A DNA stretch of 64,000 bases from Dryocosmus kuriphilus (Eukaryota; Arthropoda; Insecta; Hymenoptera; Cynipidae). Below, piece by piece: positions 13,401 through 23,718 of this stretch (positions are counted from its first letter, which is position 1; the number at the start of each line of letters is the position of its first letter). The stretch spans positions 127,811,366-127,875,365 of the forward strand of contig CM076192.1 of the NCBI GenBank assembly GCA_038277395.1. Direction: 5' to 3'. The position numbers and the translations under genes were made by a program. The notes under the pieces were generated by a model. That model was given only the letters and a program-made list of their open reading frames with translations. It searched no databases and was not told where the DNA came from.

Positions 13401-14605
13401 GTCACTGTCAACTGGAGTCCACTGTCAGTTGGTTCGTATACAGTAGCCAGACTTATGGTACCTCGAGTTGGAATTCCCGTAGGAAATATGATTAATTTTC
13501 TATATAAAAATGGAATGAATCCTAACACAACACGCTTGATTGGTCATTCTCTTGGTGCACACGTTATGGGATTCGCAGGACAAACTGCAACTCAAAAAGT
13601 AAATTATACAACAGGTATGTACAAATTTTTTTCTAACATTAATTCAAAGCATTGAAATTAGATCATTAAAATATTAATGATCCCAGCGATTATGATAAAA
13701 CTTATAGTGAAACTTTATTATATTATGGAACTTTTTTATATATGATTTAATTTCGATCTAAACAAATTTGCTTTTTTCGTCCTATCCTAATAGTGATGGA
13801 AATATTTCTGAAACTTAATGAATAGGATAAGAATTAATATACATATATATATATATTTAAAAGAATATAGTAGAAGAAGATAGAGTTGTAACTACAATGT
13901 GTTGAGAAAGAAAAGAGGAATAACATAGAAAGGAATAGAATATTTTTTTTAAAGTAAAAAAGAGTATTGGCGCTTTCATGTTATCCTAGTAAGGAAAAAA
14001 AAACAAGATTGCTTTTTTCACCTGAATAAAATCCACTAAGATAGTGTACAAAATAATCACTAGTTGTTGCTTCATCTAAAGCCTATTTTATATAAATTTT
14101 AAATGAATCATATAATATACATATAATCTTTCACATTACAAATCTCAGTTTTAAAATTCTTAATTTTAGGGTTAGACCCAGCATCGCCACTTTTTGTTAT
14201 GCTTCCCCAAAATCAAAGGCTTTCTGATGATGATGCCAAATATGTGGAGGTTATTCACACCAATGCTGGTTTATTGGGCCTGCCGGAAACGACTGGTCAC
14301 TACGATTTTTTCCCCAATGGTGGATTCTTCCAACCTGGTTGTCATGGAGAAATTTTTACTGCATGTTCTCATGGTCGATCTTACAAATATCTGGCCGAAC
14401 AAGTAGAACAAAAAGGTTTGAATTATTATGCAGTTAAATGTAAATCATACACGAAATTTAAAAACGGAAGTTGTTCAAATAACAAAGATGTAACAATTAG
14501 GGTGCATTGGATAAAGCCGAAGCAGCAGAAGGAAACTATTATCTTAATACAAAAGATACTGAACTTTACGGTTTAGGTCTTATTTTCCCGCAGCTTACGG
14601 CTTAA
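2638..14605 (+). CDS. Secreted lipase / phospholipase A1-like gene (4 exons, 3' frameshift)
   Basis: Exons 2638-2686, 6505-7062, 13372-13614 and 14170-14605 have GT/AG borders and compatible phases (three phase-1 junctions). They encode a lipase of the pancreatic-lipase/PLA1 family, enzymes that hydrolyse acyl esters of glycerolipids outside the cell. What is seen: an N-terminal signal peptide, a long polar linker, an oxyanion-region THGF motif, the nucleophile elbow GHSLGAH (Ser about residue 262), GLDPA (Asp about 286) and CSHGRS (His about 351). The region between Asp and His is short, a pattern more like phospholipase A1 than like true triglyceride lipases. The exon lengths sum to 1286 bases, one short of a multiple of three. 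The shift lies near 14499, after which the family-like C-terminus continues in another frame to the stop at 14603-14605, while the uncorrected frame stops at 14574-14576. Either an inactivated or variant allele, or an assembly indel. The substrate cannot be told from sequence. Confidence 0.82.
3063..5042. mobile_element. Fold-back (long inverted repeat) element in lipase intron 1
   Basis: About 600 bases at each end are imperfect inverted copies. TAGGATGGTC at 3063 mirrors GACCATCCTA ending at 5042. The blocks near 3180-3330 mirror those near 4690-4830, and the CCTGTTTTCTGAGAT block near 3491 mirrors ATCTCAGAAAACAGG near 4499. The outermost TA on each side fits a TA target duplication. A run of 19 C (3109-3127) lies in the left arm and a G-rich run (4980-4990) at the mirror place. 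No transposase is seen, so it is non-autonomous. Confidence 0.7.
5043..6224. other. Lipase intron 1, AT-rich, no gene
   Basis: A (TA)n tract lies at about 5418-5441. No coding-like segment or clear element boundary was found. Confidence 0.5.
6225..6385 (+). repeat. Degenerate AGGTCA minisatellite, includes DR1-type sites
   Basis: About 160 bases of irregular GGTCAAAGGTCA-like units. Two stretches, 6249-6261 and 6360-6372, read (G/C)GGTCAAAGGTCA, which is a direct repeat of nuclear-receptor half-sites with one base between them (DR1). The tract ends about 120 bases before lipase exon 2. The Met codon at 6279 opens a frame through this tract into exon 2, but that upstream part looks like repeat and not protein. 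Confidence 0.6.
6505..7062 (+). CDS. Lipase exon 2, linker and start of lipase domain
   Basis: The exon follows a TTTTCAG acceptor and ends in phase 1 at GGTAAG. It encodes about 186 residues: a basic Arg/His/Ser-rich start, a Pro/Gly/Ser-rich linker with a likely amphipathic stretch (LNKLNPTPLIKFLTDQIS), then the first beta strands of the lipase fold, ending at VFITHGF and a short loop. The linker is longer than in compact lipases. The downstream partner exon lies 6.3 kb away. Confidence 0.8.
7230..8125 (-). mobile_element. GC-rich retroposon with 11-bp target duplication
   Basis: This ~0.9-kb block is far more GC-rich than its surroundings and is flanked by the direct repeat TCCTATTTATA at 7219-7229 and 8126-8136. 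A poly(T) run at its left end (about 7238-7252) reads as a poly(A) tail on the - strand, so the insert is probably minus-oriented. A (TAAA)n tract near 7597-7612 splits the block and could mark a second, nested tail. No protein of a known family was recognised; it may be a SINE or a 5'-truncated LINE. Confidence 0.6.
8137..8728. other. Lipase intron 2, AT-rich filler
   Basis: Very AT-rich DNA with no reading frame or repeat border recognised between the GC-rich retroposon and the poly(G) array. Confidence 0.5.
8729..11560. repeat. Inverted array of ~155-bp units with poly(G)/poly(C) runs
   Basis: A core like GGTGCATTTGAGCGCATTTG recurs in + orientation near 9890, 10049, 10203, 10362, 10550, 10706, 10877, 11033, 11198 and 11340, and in inverse orientation near 8885, 9052, 9229, 9386, 9540 and 9697. 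Spacings are mostly 142-188 bases. The left half carries G runs (8729-8804, 76 bases; 8953-8992, 40; 9130-9153, 24). The right half carries the mirrored C runs (10457-10496, 40; 10798-10826, 29; 11127-11141). Orientation flips at about 9845-9855, and 9890-10195 is followed by a near-copy at 10199-10500. It lies wholly within lipase intron 2. Confidence 0.8.
11561..13371. other. Rest of lipase intron 2
   Basis: AT-rich intron sequence with no convincing exon. The frame at 12262-12537 is Lys/Phe/Asn-rich, has no domain, and is probably chance. Confidence 0.5.
13372..13614 (+). CDS. Lipase exon 3, nucleophile elbow
   Basis: The exon has a TTACCTTGCAG acceptor and ends in phase 1 at GGTATGT. It encodes 81 residues that include a beta strand (DYNVVTVNWS) and GHSLGAHVMGFAG with the catalytic Ser. 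The 6.3-kb intron before it is made mostly of repeats. Confidence 0.85.
14170..14605 (+). CDS. Lipase exon 4 with catalytic Asp and His; frameshifted end
   Basis: The first two bases complete a Gly codon and are followed by LDPA (Asp), then a short lid region, two Cys, and CSHGRSYKY (His). In this frame the protein runs to a stop at 14574-14576. From about 14499 the lipase-like C-terminus (a GNYYLNT block) is in the next frame and stops at 14603-14605. Loss of one base in the ATTAGGGTG stretch would explain it. Confidence 0.8.
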
Positions 14606-14654
14606 AAGTTCTTATTTTACGAAAATTGAGCATAAAGTTGAGTAATATAAAAGA

Positions 14655-14660
14655 AATAAA
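14655..14660 (+). promoter_or_regulatory. Polyadenylation signal of the lipase gene
   Basis: AATAAA lies 50 bases after the downstream stop codon and fits the end of the transcript. It is the first such hexamer after the gene. Confidence 0.5.
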
Positions 14661-15965
14661 GAAAGAATCTTAATGATTTAATGAATAAGTTTATTTTCTT
14701 TTAATACTTTGATAATTTTACATTCAAGGTATTTTCCAATTTCCTCTTCCTTCCTTGTAATATATTTAGAACTTTCTTTTACTTTAAAAGTAGAACAATT
14801 AAACTTCAAAGTATTGAGATCTCTAGATTGAAATGTATAATGCATTCGGTTCCTATGAGAGCTTTTGTACTGTAATTAGGTTTGATAACCTATACAGATT
14901 CACCTACAAGAATTCATGAATGTTGATTCACTATAAAAATTACCCCTGATTTTAAATCTTCGTGGATCACATTCATTTGTGGCTAATGTATCAGACGTCC
15001 TTCATTCGAAATCAAGTAATCGAATCTCAAGTGAGTCGACTCATAAAAGCAATCCATGAACGGATGATTACCCTCAGGGGATCTCTATCTGATACCGAGG
15101 CCACACAAAAACTTTTGTGCAATAATACTCGTACATTGTTAAAAACAACTTTTTAACAATTTCACGAAGAAAAAATAAAAAAAACAATAATTTGGTCGCA
15201 TAAAATAAAATCTTTCTTCATAATTTTTTATTTTTATTAAAAAATATTAATACTGACTCTTTTAAACTAATCAGTGAGATTTTACTGGTGAAATAGCTAA
15301 AAAAAAGAATGCTGCGTCTCTTAATTCAAATTGAATTGTTATTAAAAAATAAATTCGAAATCAAAAGCGACCACTTTTGAAAAAGATATTAATTTGCATT
15401 CTTTTTAGTCAAATACGTACAGCAAAAGCAAGACTTACATGTATGTAAATTTTTTTTGTCCTTTATGTTCTACCATAATATTGGCATAGATTTTTTTTTT
15501 ATAAGTACACGAAAAGCATGTATGCATTAAATTTTACATAACTTAGTCAAGTAAACCATGGACATAGTTGCATTTTGTTAAAATTTCACTTTCAGTCATG
15601 TGAAATGAAATAGGTCAATATTTAATTTCAAAATAGTAATTAATAAGAAAAGTGCATTATTATTTAATTGACTATTCAGTCTGAAATAATAATACAAGTG
15701 TGTAAAGATTATCTGACTGGCAGATAAAATGAGACGACTATTAAATACAGATAACAAAGAATAAAAGCAAGGTCTACCTCTATAAATATGTGAGATTTAC
15801 ATGAAGCTCATGTAAAATATCGCGCAATACTTATAAGTAGAAAAAATTATTTTACTTCACATTCTGCGGAAAGTTATCAGTACTATATACATATACAATT
15901 TATAAATATATAGTTAGTATATATGCAAATTTCAACTTAAATAATTACATTAAATTACAATTCAG
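14661..15965. other. Intergenic, no gene seen
   Basis: AT-rich sequence. The 64-codon frame at 14962 has no recognisable domain. Confidence 0.5.
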
Positions 15966-15967
15966 TA

Positions 15968-16868
15968 TAGGGGAGAGTGCCCTTAACAGGATAAGAAAAG
16001 GTTTGACTTCAAAATATTTGAAAATTTTAAGCAAAAAGGAGAGTATTACATATCATACTGAAGGTAAGACATTCGCTTAAACAATAAAGGTATCGGAACA
16101 TAGATTAAATCAGATAGGTGTCCATAATTAATCTTTTTCAGGACCAGCGCGCTTTTATCCAGAGAGGGTCTTGAACCGCGATCTGTATAATTGTGTTTTA
16201 AAGCAGTCTCAGTGCTAATTGATAGATATTTCTCTTGATATCACCAAATAACAATTCATCACTATTATCTTGTAATGTTTTTCTATTAATATAAACAATA
16301 TTTTTAATTATTTTATCAAAAATACGTTGGCTTCAACCCCCGTCGTATTTACCATTATTATTATATAGGCAAGGTACACGTTGGTATACGTTTACTTTTT
16401 CTAAATTTTTAGTTCGTAACACACTCAGTAGTAGCAACATAAAAAAAAATCACTTCATCATACAAATTTAACCTTTCACGAATTATCCAGATCGGGATCC
16501 ATGACACTGCCAATAAAAACATATTAATTATGTTGTTCCTCCAAATTAGAAGACTCCTTCTGTGGAAAATTTTAAAGTCAAGTCTCCTGCAAATATAAGG
16601 AATAAAAAAAAAATTCAAACAAATTTTATCTCAGTAAAAATTGAAAAATTACCAGAGAACAAAAGTTACTTCGCCATGCAGAAAACACACTTTTAAAATT
16701 GTTTAATTTAATAACGACAAGTGAGTGATAAACACATTATGATAAAATCTTTTTTTGATAATTTTACTTATAAAAAAATACCACACTTCGCTTAAATTCA
16801 AATATAATGTTATTTTTGCGCATTGCTCAGTTGAGGAACCTATCCAAGTTGAGGGCACTCTCCCCCTG
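15968..16868. mobile_element. MITE with TA target duplication
   Basis: Terminal inverted repeats of about 30 bases: TAGGGGAGAGTGCCCT at the left mirrors a CAGGGGGAGAGTGCCCTCAA-type right end. Each end is flanked by TA (15966-15967 and 16869-16870). No transposase lies inside. An RNA-polymerase-III B-box-like GGTTCAAGACC reads on the - strand at 16171-16181, with only a weak A-box-like partner. Confidence 0.65.
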
Positions 16869-16870
16869 TA

Positions 16871-17276
16871 TGTTATAAATTAATATAATCGCACACTGTT
16901 AACGCTATGAAAAATCGGAAACGCTGCGGGCGGATTTCGAACTGTTTCGAACCACCTAAAACCTAACCTACATATAACTCATTTTTATTCCTAACAACTA
17001 AACCCCACTGTTTACCTGCGTTATGGAATATGTTGCAAAAATCTCAATAAATCACCGTCAAACGAAAATCCAGGGCCGTGTGATAAATATCTGGTCCCAG
17101 TTTCATCGGAATTTCTTTCTTATAACATTTTATTTTTTTGCAAGCTTATAAATTTATAGAAAGAGAATAAAATAATTTTTCTGTTAGACATGTACAAGTT
17201 TTCAAATAAAAATATAACCTGAATTTAATTTTTGCATTTAATATTGATCCTATCAAGTATGAAACATTTATAAAAG
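16871..17276. other. Intergenic spacer
   Basis: AT-rich spacer between two inverted-repeat elements. No gene or further repeat was recognised. Confidence 0.4.
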
Positions 17277-18254
17277 GACCACAAAATGGTTTTGGGCGTC
17301 TACTGGGATTCTAACAGGTGTACTTTATGTTTTTGGAGTCGTTGAACACGAATCCATTCGCAGAATTAAGCCAGCACGTCAGGATTTGCAGTAAAATTCA
17401 AAAAAACGGCTAAAACTACCGAATTTCTACATACATTTCGTCCCCAGACGCACAAACTCTAAATCCACGAACCCCAGACCCACCAACCCCAAATCCATAA
17501 AACCCCAAACCCTCAAACCCCAAACCCACAAACCCCAAATCCACAAACCCCAAACCCACAAACCCCAAACCCACAATCCCCAAATCCACAAACCCCAAAC
17601 CCACAAACCCTAAACCCACAATCCCCAAATCCACAAACCCCAAACCCACAAACCCCAAATCCACAAACTCCAAACCCAAAAACCCCAAATCCACAAGCCC
17701 CAAATCCACAAACCCACGAATCCTGAACCCACAGGCTCAACCACACAAACCCACAAACCCCAAACCCCCAAGCCCTAAATCCACAAACCTCAAACCCGCA
17801 AACCCCAAACCCACAAGCCCCAAATCCACAAACACCAAACCCATAAACCCCAAATCCATAAATCCCAAACCCACAAACCCCAAACCCCAAACCCACAAGT
17901 CCCAAATCCATAAACCCGAGTCCATAAACCCCAAACCCACAAACGCATGAACCCGAAACCCACAAACGCATGAACCCCAAACCCACAAACCCTAAATAAT
18001 ATACCAATTGAGAAATTGATATTATAGGTTGTGAGGTTTTTGGGTTTGTGAGTTTGGGGTTCGTGGGTTTAGGGTTTGTGGGTTTGGGGACGATAATGTA
18101 TGCAGAAATTCGGGAGTTTTAGCCATTTGTTGAATTTGACTGCAAATCCTGACGTGCTGGCTCAATTCTGCAAATGGATTCGTGTTCAGCGACCTCAAAA
18201 ACATAAAGTACACCTATTAGAATCTCAGTAGACTCCCAAAACCATTTTGTGGTC
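17277..18254. mobile_element. Fold-back element with a minisatellite core
   Basis: Inverted arms of about 180-200 bases (17277-17460 and 18050-18254) start and end with GACCACAAAATGGTTTTGGG and its complement. They match through blocks such as CTGCAAATCCTGACGTGCTGGC near 18143 and its complement near 17370. The core, 17440-17995, is a tandem array. The element carries no transposase. Confidence 0.75.
17440..17995. repeat. CAAACCC-type minisatellite
   Basis: The tract is built from 7- and 14/15-base variants of CAAACCC/CCAAATCCA. On the - strand it gives open Gly-Phe/Cys/Val repeat frames that are artefacts of the period. The units look loosely telomere-like but they vary and sit inside a fold-back element. 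Confidence 0.8.
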
Positions 18255-18718
18255 GTGTGAATTGAACAACTCTAAAGTAAATTTAAAGCTGGAAAATTTT
18301 TTATCAAAAACTTTGTAAGTTTAAATCACTAAATTCTATTTATTGTATTTTTGTTCATGCCATTAAAATTGAACATGAAAAACTTAAAAATTAATTTAAT
18401 ATAAAATTTTAGAAATTAGATAAAGAATGCAATCAATCAGGCTTCCACAGGATTTATTTCATTTTATATGCAGGAAACCGACTGAAACTTTCGTTCCATT
18501 TCATTACCGCCAGTTGAGCAAAATAATTTTGATCCATTTATAACGGTAATTTCGAACATTGTCTAATTTTGTCCAAATCTACAAATAGCAAATGAGAGTT
18601 TAGTAAAAAAGAATTTTTTTCTATCAATAGCGAAAAGGAACGAAAGTGTTGGTGCCGTCCCTGAATTAAGAAGTGTCAAATGCATGAAACGCATATGTAT
18701 ATGAACATAAATGTAATA
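18255..18718. other. Intergenic spacer before the LINE
   Basis: AT-rich sequence with no gene seen. It ends at the LINE target duplication. Confidence 0.4.
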
Positions 18719-18892
18719 TAGTAACCTAATATTATTATTATTTATTATTTATTCAATAATTTGTTTTTCGATCAGAGACCGATAGAAATGAGTAAACCAA
18801 TATAAGAAATATAAACCAAAGAAACATAAACGGCCAGCTTAAGCATCAGAAAATAACAATTAAGTAGGTATTATTAATGAGTAACTACATAT

Positions 18893-21800
18893 TCATGTCT
18901 CCAGAATAAATGCTCTAATCTGCAAAATCTGACGGGCGAACAGAGCAACTTTAACAGGCTCGAGTGGACAGTAAGAGTTTAAAAGACTCAGCCAATACTG
19001 ACTGTTGACTGTCGTGGTTGCTGGCTGACCGAAGACTGATATTCTTAAGTCTATATAGACAGGGCAAACAGCAAGTAAATGATAAAGATCCTCTGTTGCA
19101 GAAAGATTGCATACGGGACATAATCTAGCAGGATCATAAGTGAAATTATAATCTCTAAATCGTATACGACCCCTGACAGAGCCTAAGAGTCTAAGTTGAG
19201 CAATAATAGAAGTGATATAGAAAGGCAATCTAAGATGCAAATATGACTGAAAGTCAGGATAGAGTTTAAGATGTGGGAATACCTGGAGACTGCTTGAATG
19301 AAGTGATGTTTCATAGTCTGAACGCCAAAGATAGTCAGAAAAGTCATTTATAAAAACAGGCATGTTTCCAGCTAGTGTCGCAGCATCCAGTTCAAGCCAC
19401 GTTTGCTCCGAATTAGTTAAAGTGAACATATTTTTGAGCTGAAGAACCCAGTAATACTTCGGATTTTAGTGCGGTTTTAAGGTCGTTGCCTTCAATTTAA
19501 CAAAGCATCTTTTAGGATATCTGTCAACATGCATATCCAGCAACCCCGACAACCACCTAAGCGCAAACTTAAAAATATCATAGGCTAACTGTATGCTGCC
19601 TGTCTCTAATCGGAGAGCGTAGTTCGGCGTATATAATGGTAAACCTAAAATTCCCTTAAAGTAGGCGGACTGAAATTTCTCGACTCACTCGAAATACCTT
19701 AAACCCCAGACGTCTACTGCATAGAACAGAACACTAAGCGAAAGGCTTCGAAAGAGGGTAGTCTTAGTTTACCAGGCATCAGATTTAGAAGTAAATAAAA
19801 TTCTTGAGACAGCTCCCATGGCAATATTCGCAGTAGACATTTTCTTAATGAACTCTTTGTAAAAAAGACCCGAGTCTGACATGGTGATACCGAGGTAGAC
19901 GTGTTCGCTCACTACCTCCAGCTGAGACTTTGCGTAAAAAAATTTGTATACACATGGACGATCTTTATGAAATACCATAACCTTTGATTTTGCTTCATTG
20001 GCTATCAAAGAATTTTCCATGCAGTATTGTGCGATAAGATTAATTTTTGCTTGCAAATCAGCCTGTGAGTAAGCTAACACGACTATACCATCGGCATACG
20101 CAAGCAGTATAACATCACATAATTGATCAATAGAGATCCCGTTCATACCATGATTTCTTAAGTACTCTTCCAGATCGTATTTGAAAAGGGCAAAAAGGGC
20201 AGGACTAAGGATCTCTCCTTGAAGCACCCCACAAGATACCTTAACGGAAGAGGTCAGACCCTCGGAAGAACGGATAGACATGTAAGCATTATCATACAAA
20301 TTTTTTATAATTCGAATAAGTTTCGTACTCATGCCTGTCCTTAACAGTTTGCGCCATAGATGAGAGTGATTTACTGAATCAAAAGCCTTTTTGAAGTCTA
20401 TGTAAAAAGCAAAGACTTTGCGCTTTGGAGTGTCCAAATGAATCTGAATTATAGAATTTAGGGTAAAAATATGGTCTATACAACTTCTTCCCGACCTGAA
20501 GCCCGCCTGAAATTCAGGGAGAATGTTCATCTCGTTAACCCACGCAGTCAGTCCTGTCAGCAGAATCCGAGAGAAGATTTTTGCAATACTATTTACAAGG
20601 GCAATGCCCCTGTAATTATTTGGATCTGATTTATCACCCTTTTTATGCAACATAAAAGAGTTTAATTTGGCCCAGCTAGAAGGAACTCTTTCCTCAGCCC
20701 ACATGCCAGTGAAAAGACGTCCCAGGTACTCCAGCCAAACTCGTGGTAGGTTTTTAAAAAATTCATTAGGGATCCCATCCTCACCCGGTGCTTTATTATT
20801 CTTGCACCTCAATAAAGAAACTCTGATTTCATCAGTCCAGATATCACAGTCCAGTAAGGGGTGTTCATTCACAATCCATTTTACACAAATGGGAACCTCA
20901 ATCGGGTATAGAGAAAGCAGAAAGTCCTGCCATACGTACAAGCTTACATTATTATTCATCGAAGCAGACCGCAACCTGAATCTATTGACCGCAGTTCAAA
21001 AACCTTAGCATTATTACAGGCCGCCAGTGAATTCAGCAATGCAGAATTATATTGCCCTTCTTTTAATCTACGTAACTTCTGAAAAGACCTTTTGACTTCC
21101 GGATATTTTACACCCCCTAAGTCGCCAAAACCCGACCTTTTAAAGACATTTAAAGATTATCTGAGCTTTCAGCGCATAACTCTACATTCTTTATCATCCC
21201 AGGGTTTCTTTCCTGGAGTACGCCATTTAGGTTTAGCAAATAAGCCCAGCTTGTCAGCGACATTTGAGATTGTGATAATTAAATTATTATCTAGAGCATT
21301 AATATCGCAATTGGAGTACACAGAGTTCTTAGAAATAGACATTTGGTACATGTAATCTTGTTTACGATTATCATTCCAGCATACTTTATTATATAAAAAT
21401 GAGTCTCTATTTATACATGTAGCCATTTGTAGGAAACACAAAAATATCAACGCGAACCGGGAGATGGTCAGATATCGTAGGTAACTGAAGAACTTCAAAA
21501 TCAGAAATCAGGTCTATTGAACCAATCGTACATGCTACAAGGTCGCTTACACTCATACCTTGAAATCCGAGAAAAGTAAAGTGGGCCGGAGAATCTGTAG
21601 GAAGTCTCCCGTTCAAGATCATCAAATCCCCTCCCTGAAGAATATCAATAAGGACCTCCCCCCTTGCGTTGACCACAGGATCCAATGATCTTCGCCTGTG
21701 CAAAGCTGCAGAATTCCAGGGAAGAAGTGACCTCTCCAGGTCGTTCAGATTGCCAATTCGTGCATTAAAATCACCTCCTAAAAACATTGGTAACTCTGGG

Positions 21801-22254
21801 CAGCCCGAAATAACCCCGGAAAGGGCCTCCCCAAAGGCCTGTTCGAACAACTTAATATCCATAGATGATTTAAAATACAAATTGCCTACAATAAATTGGA
21901 ACGATCTGAACCAACATTTAGTAAAAATACATGTAGGAGAAATTAGTAAAATATCAAAGTTGTAAACCGATTTGTTTATGAAAATTACTAACCCTCCGCT
22001 GACCGACCAATCTTCGCAGAACGCTGTGCATTGCTTACAATAGCAGTATGATGAGAGATCCAATTAGGTGCTTTTAGATCCGGCAAAGTTATCCACGTTT
22101 CGCACAGGCAAATGATGTCCGAGCGGAGTACATGTTCTGCGATGTCAGAGAAATTGGAGAGGCCATGGACATTCCAGAAAAAAATGCGTAGATTGGAAAC
22201 ATTAGGGGATTGGCGTAAGACTTCCTGACCAATTTCATTCTCTGCTGCGCGTTG
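18893..22254 (-). pseudogene. LINE ORF2, endonuclease / reverse transcriptase / zinc knuckle
   Basis: The protein nicks the target and copies the RNA into DNA. The domains in order are an N-terminal endonuclease strand FFWNVHGLSN (22140-22180), GGDFNAR and SDHLPV endonuclease motifs (21440-21800), reverse transcriptase with NNYRGIAL, QAGFRSGRSC, DFKKAFDSV and GVLQGEILSP (19900-20680), and a CPVC...H...C knuckle (about 19060-19120). The active-site box reads YADG: the second Asp is Gly (codon at 20087-20089), so it could not polymerise even if the frame were whole. The frame shifts near 22005 and again between about 21500 and 20974. Stops occur at 19769-19771 and just downstream. Confidence 0.85.
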
Positions 22255-23086
22255 CTAAGCTTTACTGTTCTTTGAAGATTTATGGTTCCTGGTCTGAGAA
22301 TTTTTCGGCCTTGAAGCTTCTTTGCCTATAAAGGAGTCTAGAGAGCTGTTCGAACCACTCGCATGTCGAACGAGGCATGGTTTGGAAGAGCTACCCCTCG
22401 AGAGCTGCGTGCCAGATGAAGATTTTTCGCCAACCTTTTTTTGTAAAAGAGATTCGACCTCCAGGGAGGAAAGCTGTCGATTATCAAGGATAATACTACT
22501 GCCCTTAACGGAAGCCTTAAAGCCAGCATTTTTTAGTTTGGTTGCAGAATGGTATAGAGCTTTCCATTCCTGTCTCTCCTCTGGTGACCTGTCAAGAGAA
22601 ACAGACAGGTTCAACTCCTTAAAGGCTGTACGCTTGTTGAAAACCTTCTGCTTTCATCTACTGGAGTTGAAATGAACGAGTACGGGCCTGCTACCTTGTA
22701 TTTTCCCCAGACGATAAATATTGTCAATATTCGTTTCATTTAGTGCCAAATCTGCACTAGTGAAAGCATTGAGAACAAATGAGAAGAGGTCCCTGTTAGT
22801 TTCATCGTCGTCCGAAAGATTGTGTATCAGCACATTGCGAGAACGGGCCTGTCTCTGGAGAAAGCCAACCTCACGCTTGAGAGAAATACATTTTTCCGAT
22901 AATGCCTCATGACTATCCTTCAGCTTCTTATATTGCTCCTGAGAGGTGCTGAGATCAATTTTGAGCGCATCGAAATCCGATTTTAACTGAGCAGTGTCTT
23001 TTAAGGAGTTTAACATCCTTTCTGGTCTCCTCTGTGTCAGCCTTGATCGAATTCAAAAGCCTTAGCACATTTGCTTTACCACTCAT
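22255..23086 (-). pseudogene. LINE ORF1, coiled coil plus RRM-like RNA-binding protein
   Basis: The protein coats the element's RNA. The first ATG is at 23084-23086. A frameshift near 23012 moves into the main frame. There follow a coiled coil (heptads around KSDFDALKIDLSTSQEQYK), an RNVLIHNL beta strand, an IDNIYRLGK block and RPVLVHF, which together resemble the L1-type ORF1 RNA-binding domain. An in-frame TGA at 22654-22656 (Arg CGA to TGA would explain it) interrupts the frame. The same frame then resumes with a basic Ser/Lys-rich tail. It ends at a single TAG (22255-22257), after which ORF2 continues in the same frame. Confidence 0.8.
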
Positions 23087-23461
23087 GTTTACTAAAAGCA
23101 TTTATTTCGAGTGTGGTAGATACGAGCCGTCGAAACTGTTGACACTCAACACACACACGCACACTCGGCACGTCAAGACTCGTTACACACACACACACAC
23201 TATGAGGCTCACCAAGATTGTCTGTACGAGACCACCAGCACCTCAGGAAAAAACACAAAGATTTCTGACAAAAGAACACAGATTCAGGGGCAGCAACTTA
23301 ATCCAATGTTTCACACAGCACACCACAAAAGCGAAAAAAGCCAGTCGAAGCTTCATGAACTCTAAAGACCTCTCAAAAACAATAAAATTAACACGGCACG
23401 AAGGATACGTGTTGCTTACACTAGCGCCATATTTGAAACTCTAGTAACCTAATAAGTAATA

Positions 23462-23718
23462 CAGTAGAAGTCTGATAAGTCGCAGTCCGATAAATCTCCA
23501 TTCCTCTTGTGACGTCATTGCATGTACATTCACGCACACTAATTTGAAGCTCCCACTAAGTATATGGATCACATACGGCGCCTGCGCGCGCCAGTTGCGC
23601 CTGCGTTTACACATGCGCACTAAAGAACGTCTACTGGAAAGGTATTCATTAAGTCTCAAATTTCTGGAATTTTATGCCCCCACAGCCCTAAAGTAAGAAA
23701 CTTATCGGACTTCTACTG
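23462..23718. mobile_element. Pogo/Tigger-like MITE
   Basis: Terminal inverted repeats CAGTAGAAGTC(T/C)GATAAGT, TA on both sides (23460-23461 and 23719-23720), length 257 bases, no coding capacity. CAGT ends with a TA duplication are usual for the pogo branch of Tc1/mariner. The interior is unusually GC- and CpG-rich (23570-23630). Confidence 0.75.

Larger units (their letters stand above)
18732..23441 (-). mobile_element. LINE (APE-type non-LTR retrotransposon), almost full length, decayed
   Basis: The element is flanked by the 13-bp direct repeat TAGTAACCTAATA at 18719-18731 and 23442-23454. Reading on the - strand there is a 5' leader (23441-23087), ORF1 (RNA-binding), ORF2 (endonuclease, reverse transcriptase, zinc knuckle) and an (AAT)n-like tail at the 3' end (18732-18760). 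Tails of this kind and the lack of an RNase H are useful for classification, but I do not assign a clade. Several frameshifts and stops make it inactive. Confidence 0.9.

Noticed and set aside
17440..17995. Interstitial telomere repeat
   Set aside because: Units are variable 7/14/15-base forms inside a fold-back element, not a regular telomere array.
17416..18213. Long Gly-Phe-Gly-Val/Cys open frames
   Set aside because: Three overlapping frames stay open only because of the minisatellite period; no start context, splice sites or other domain.
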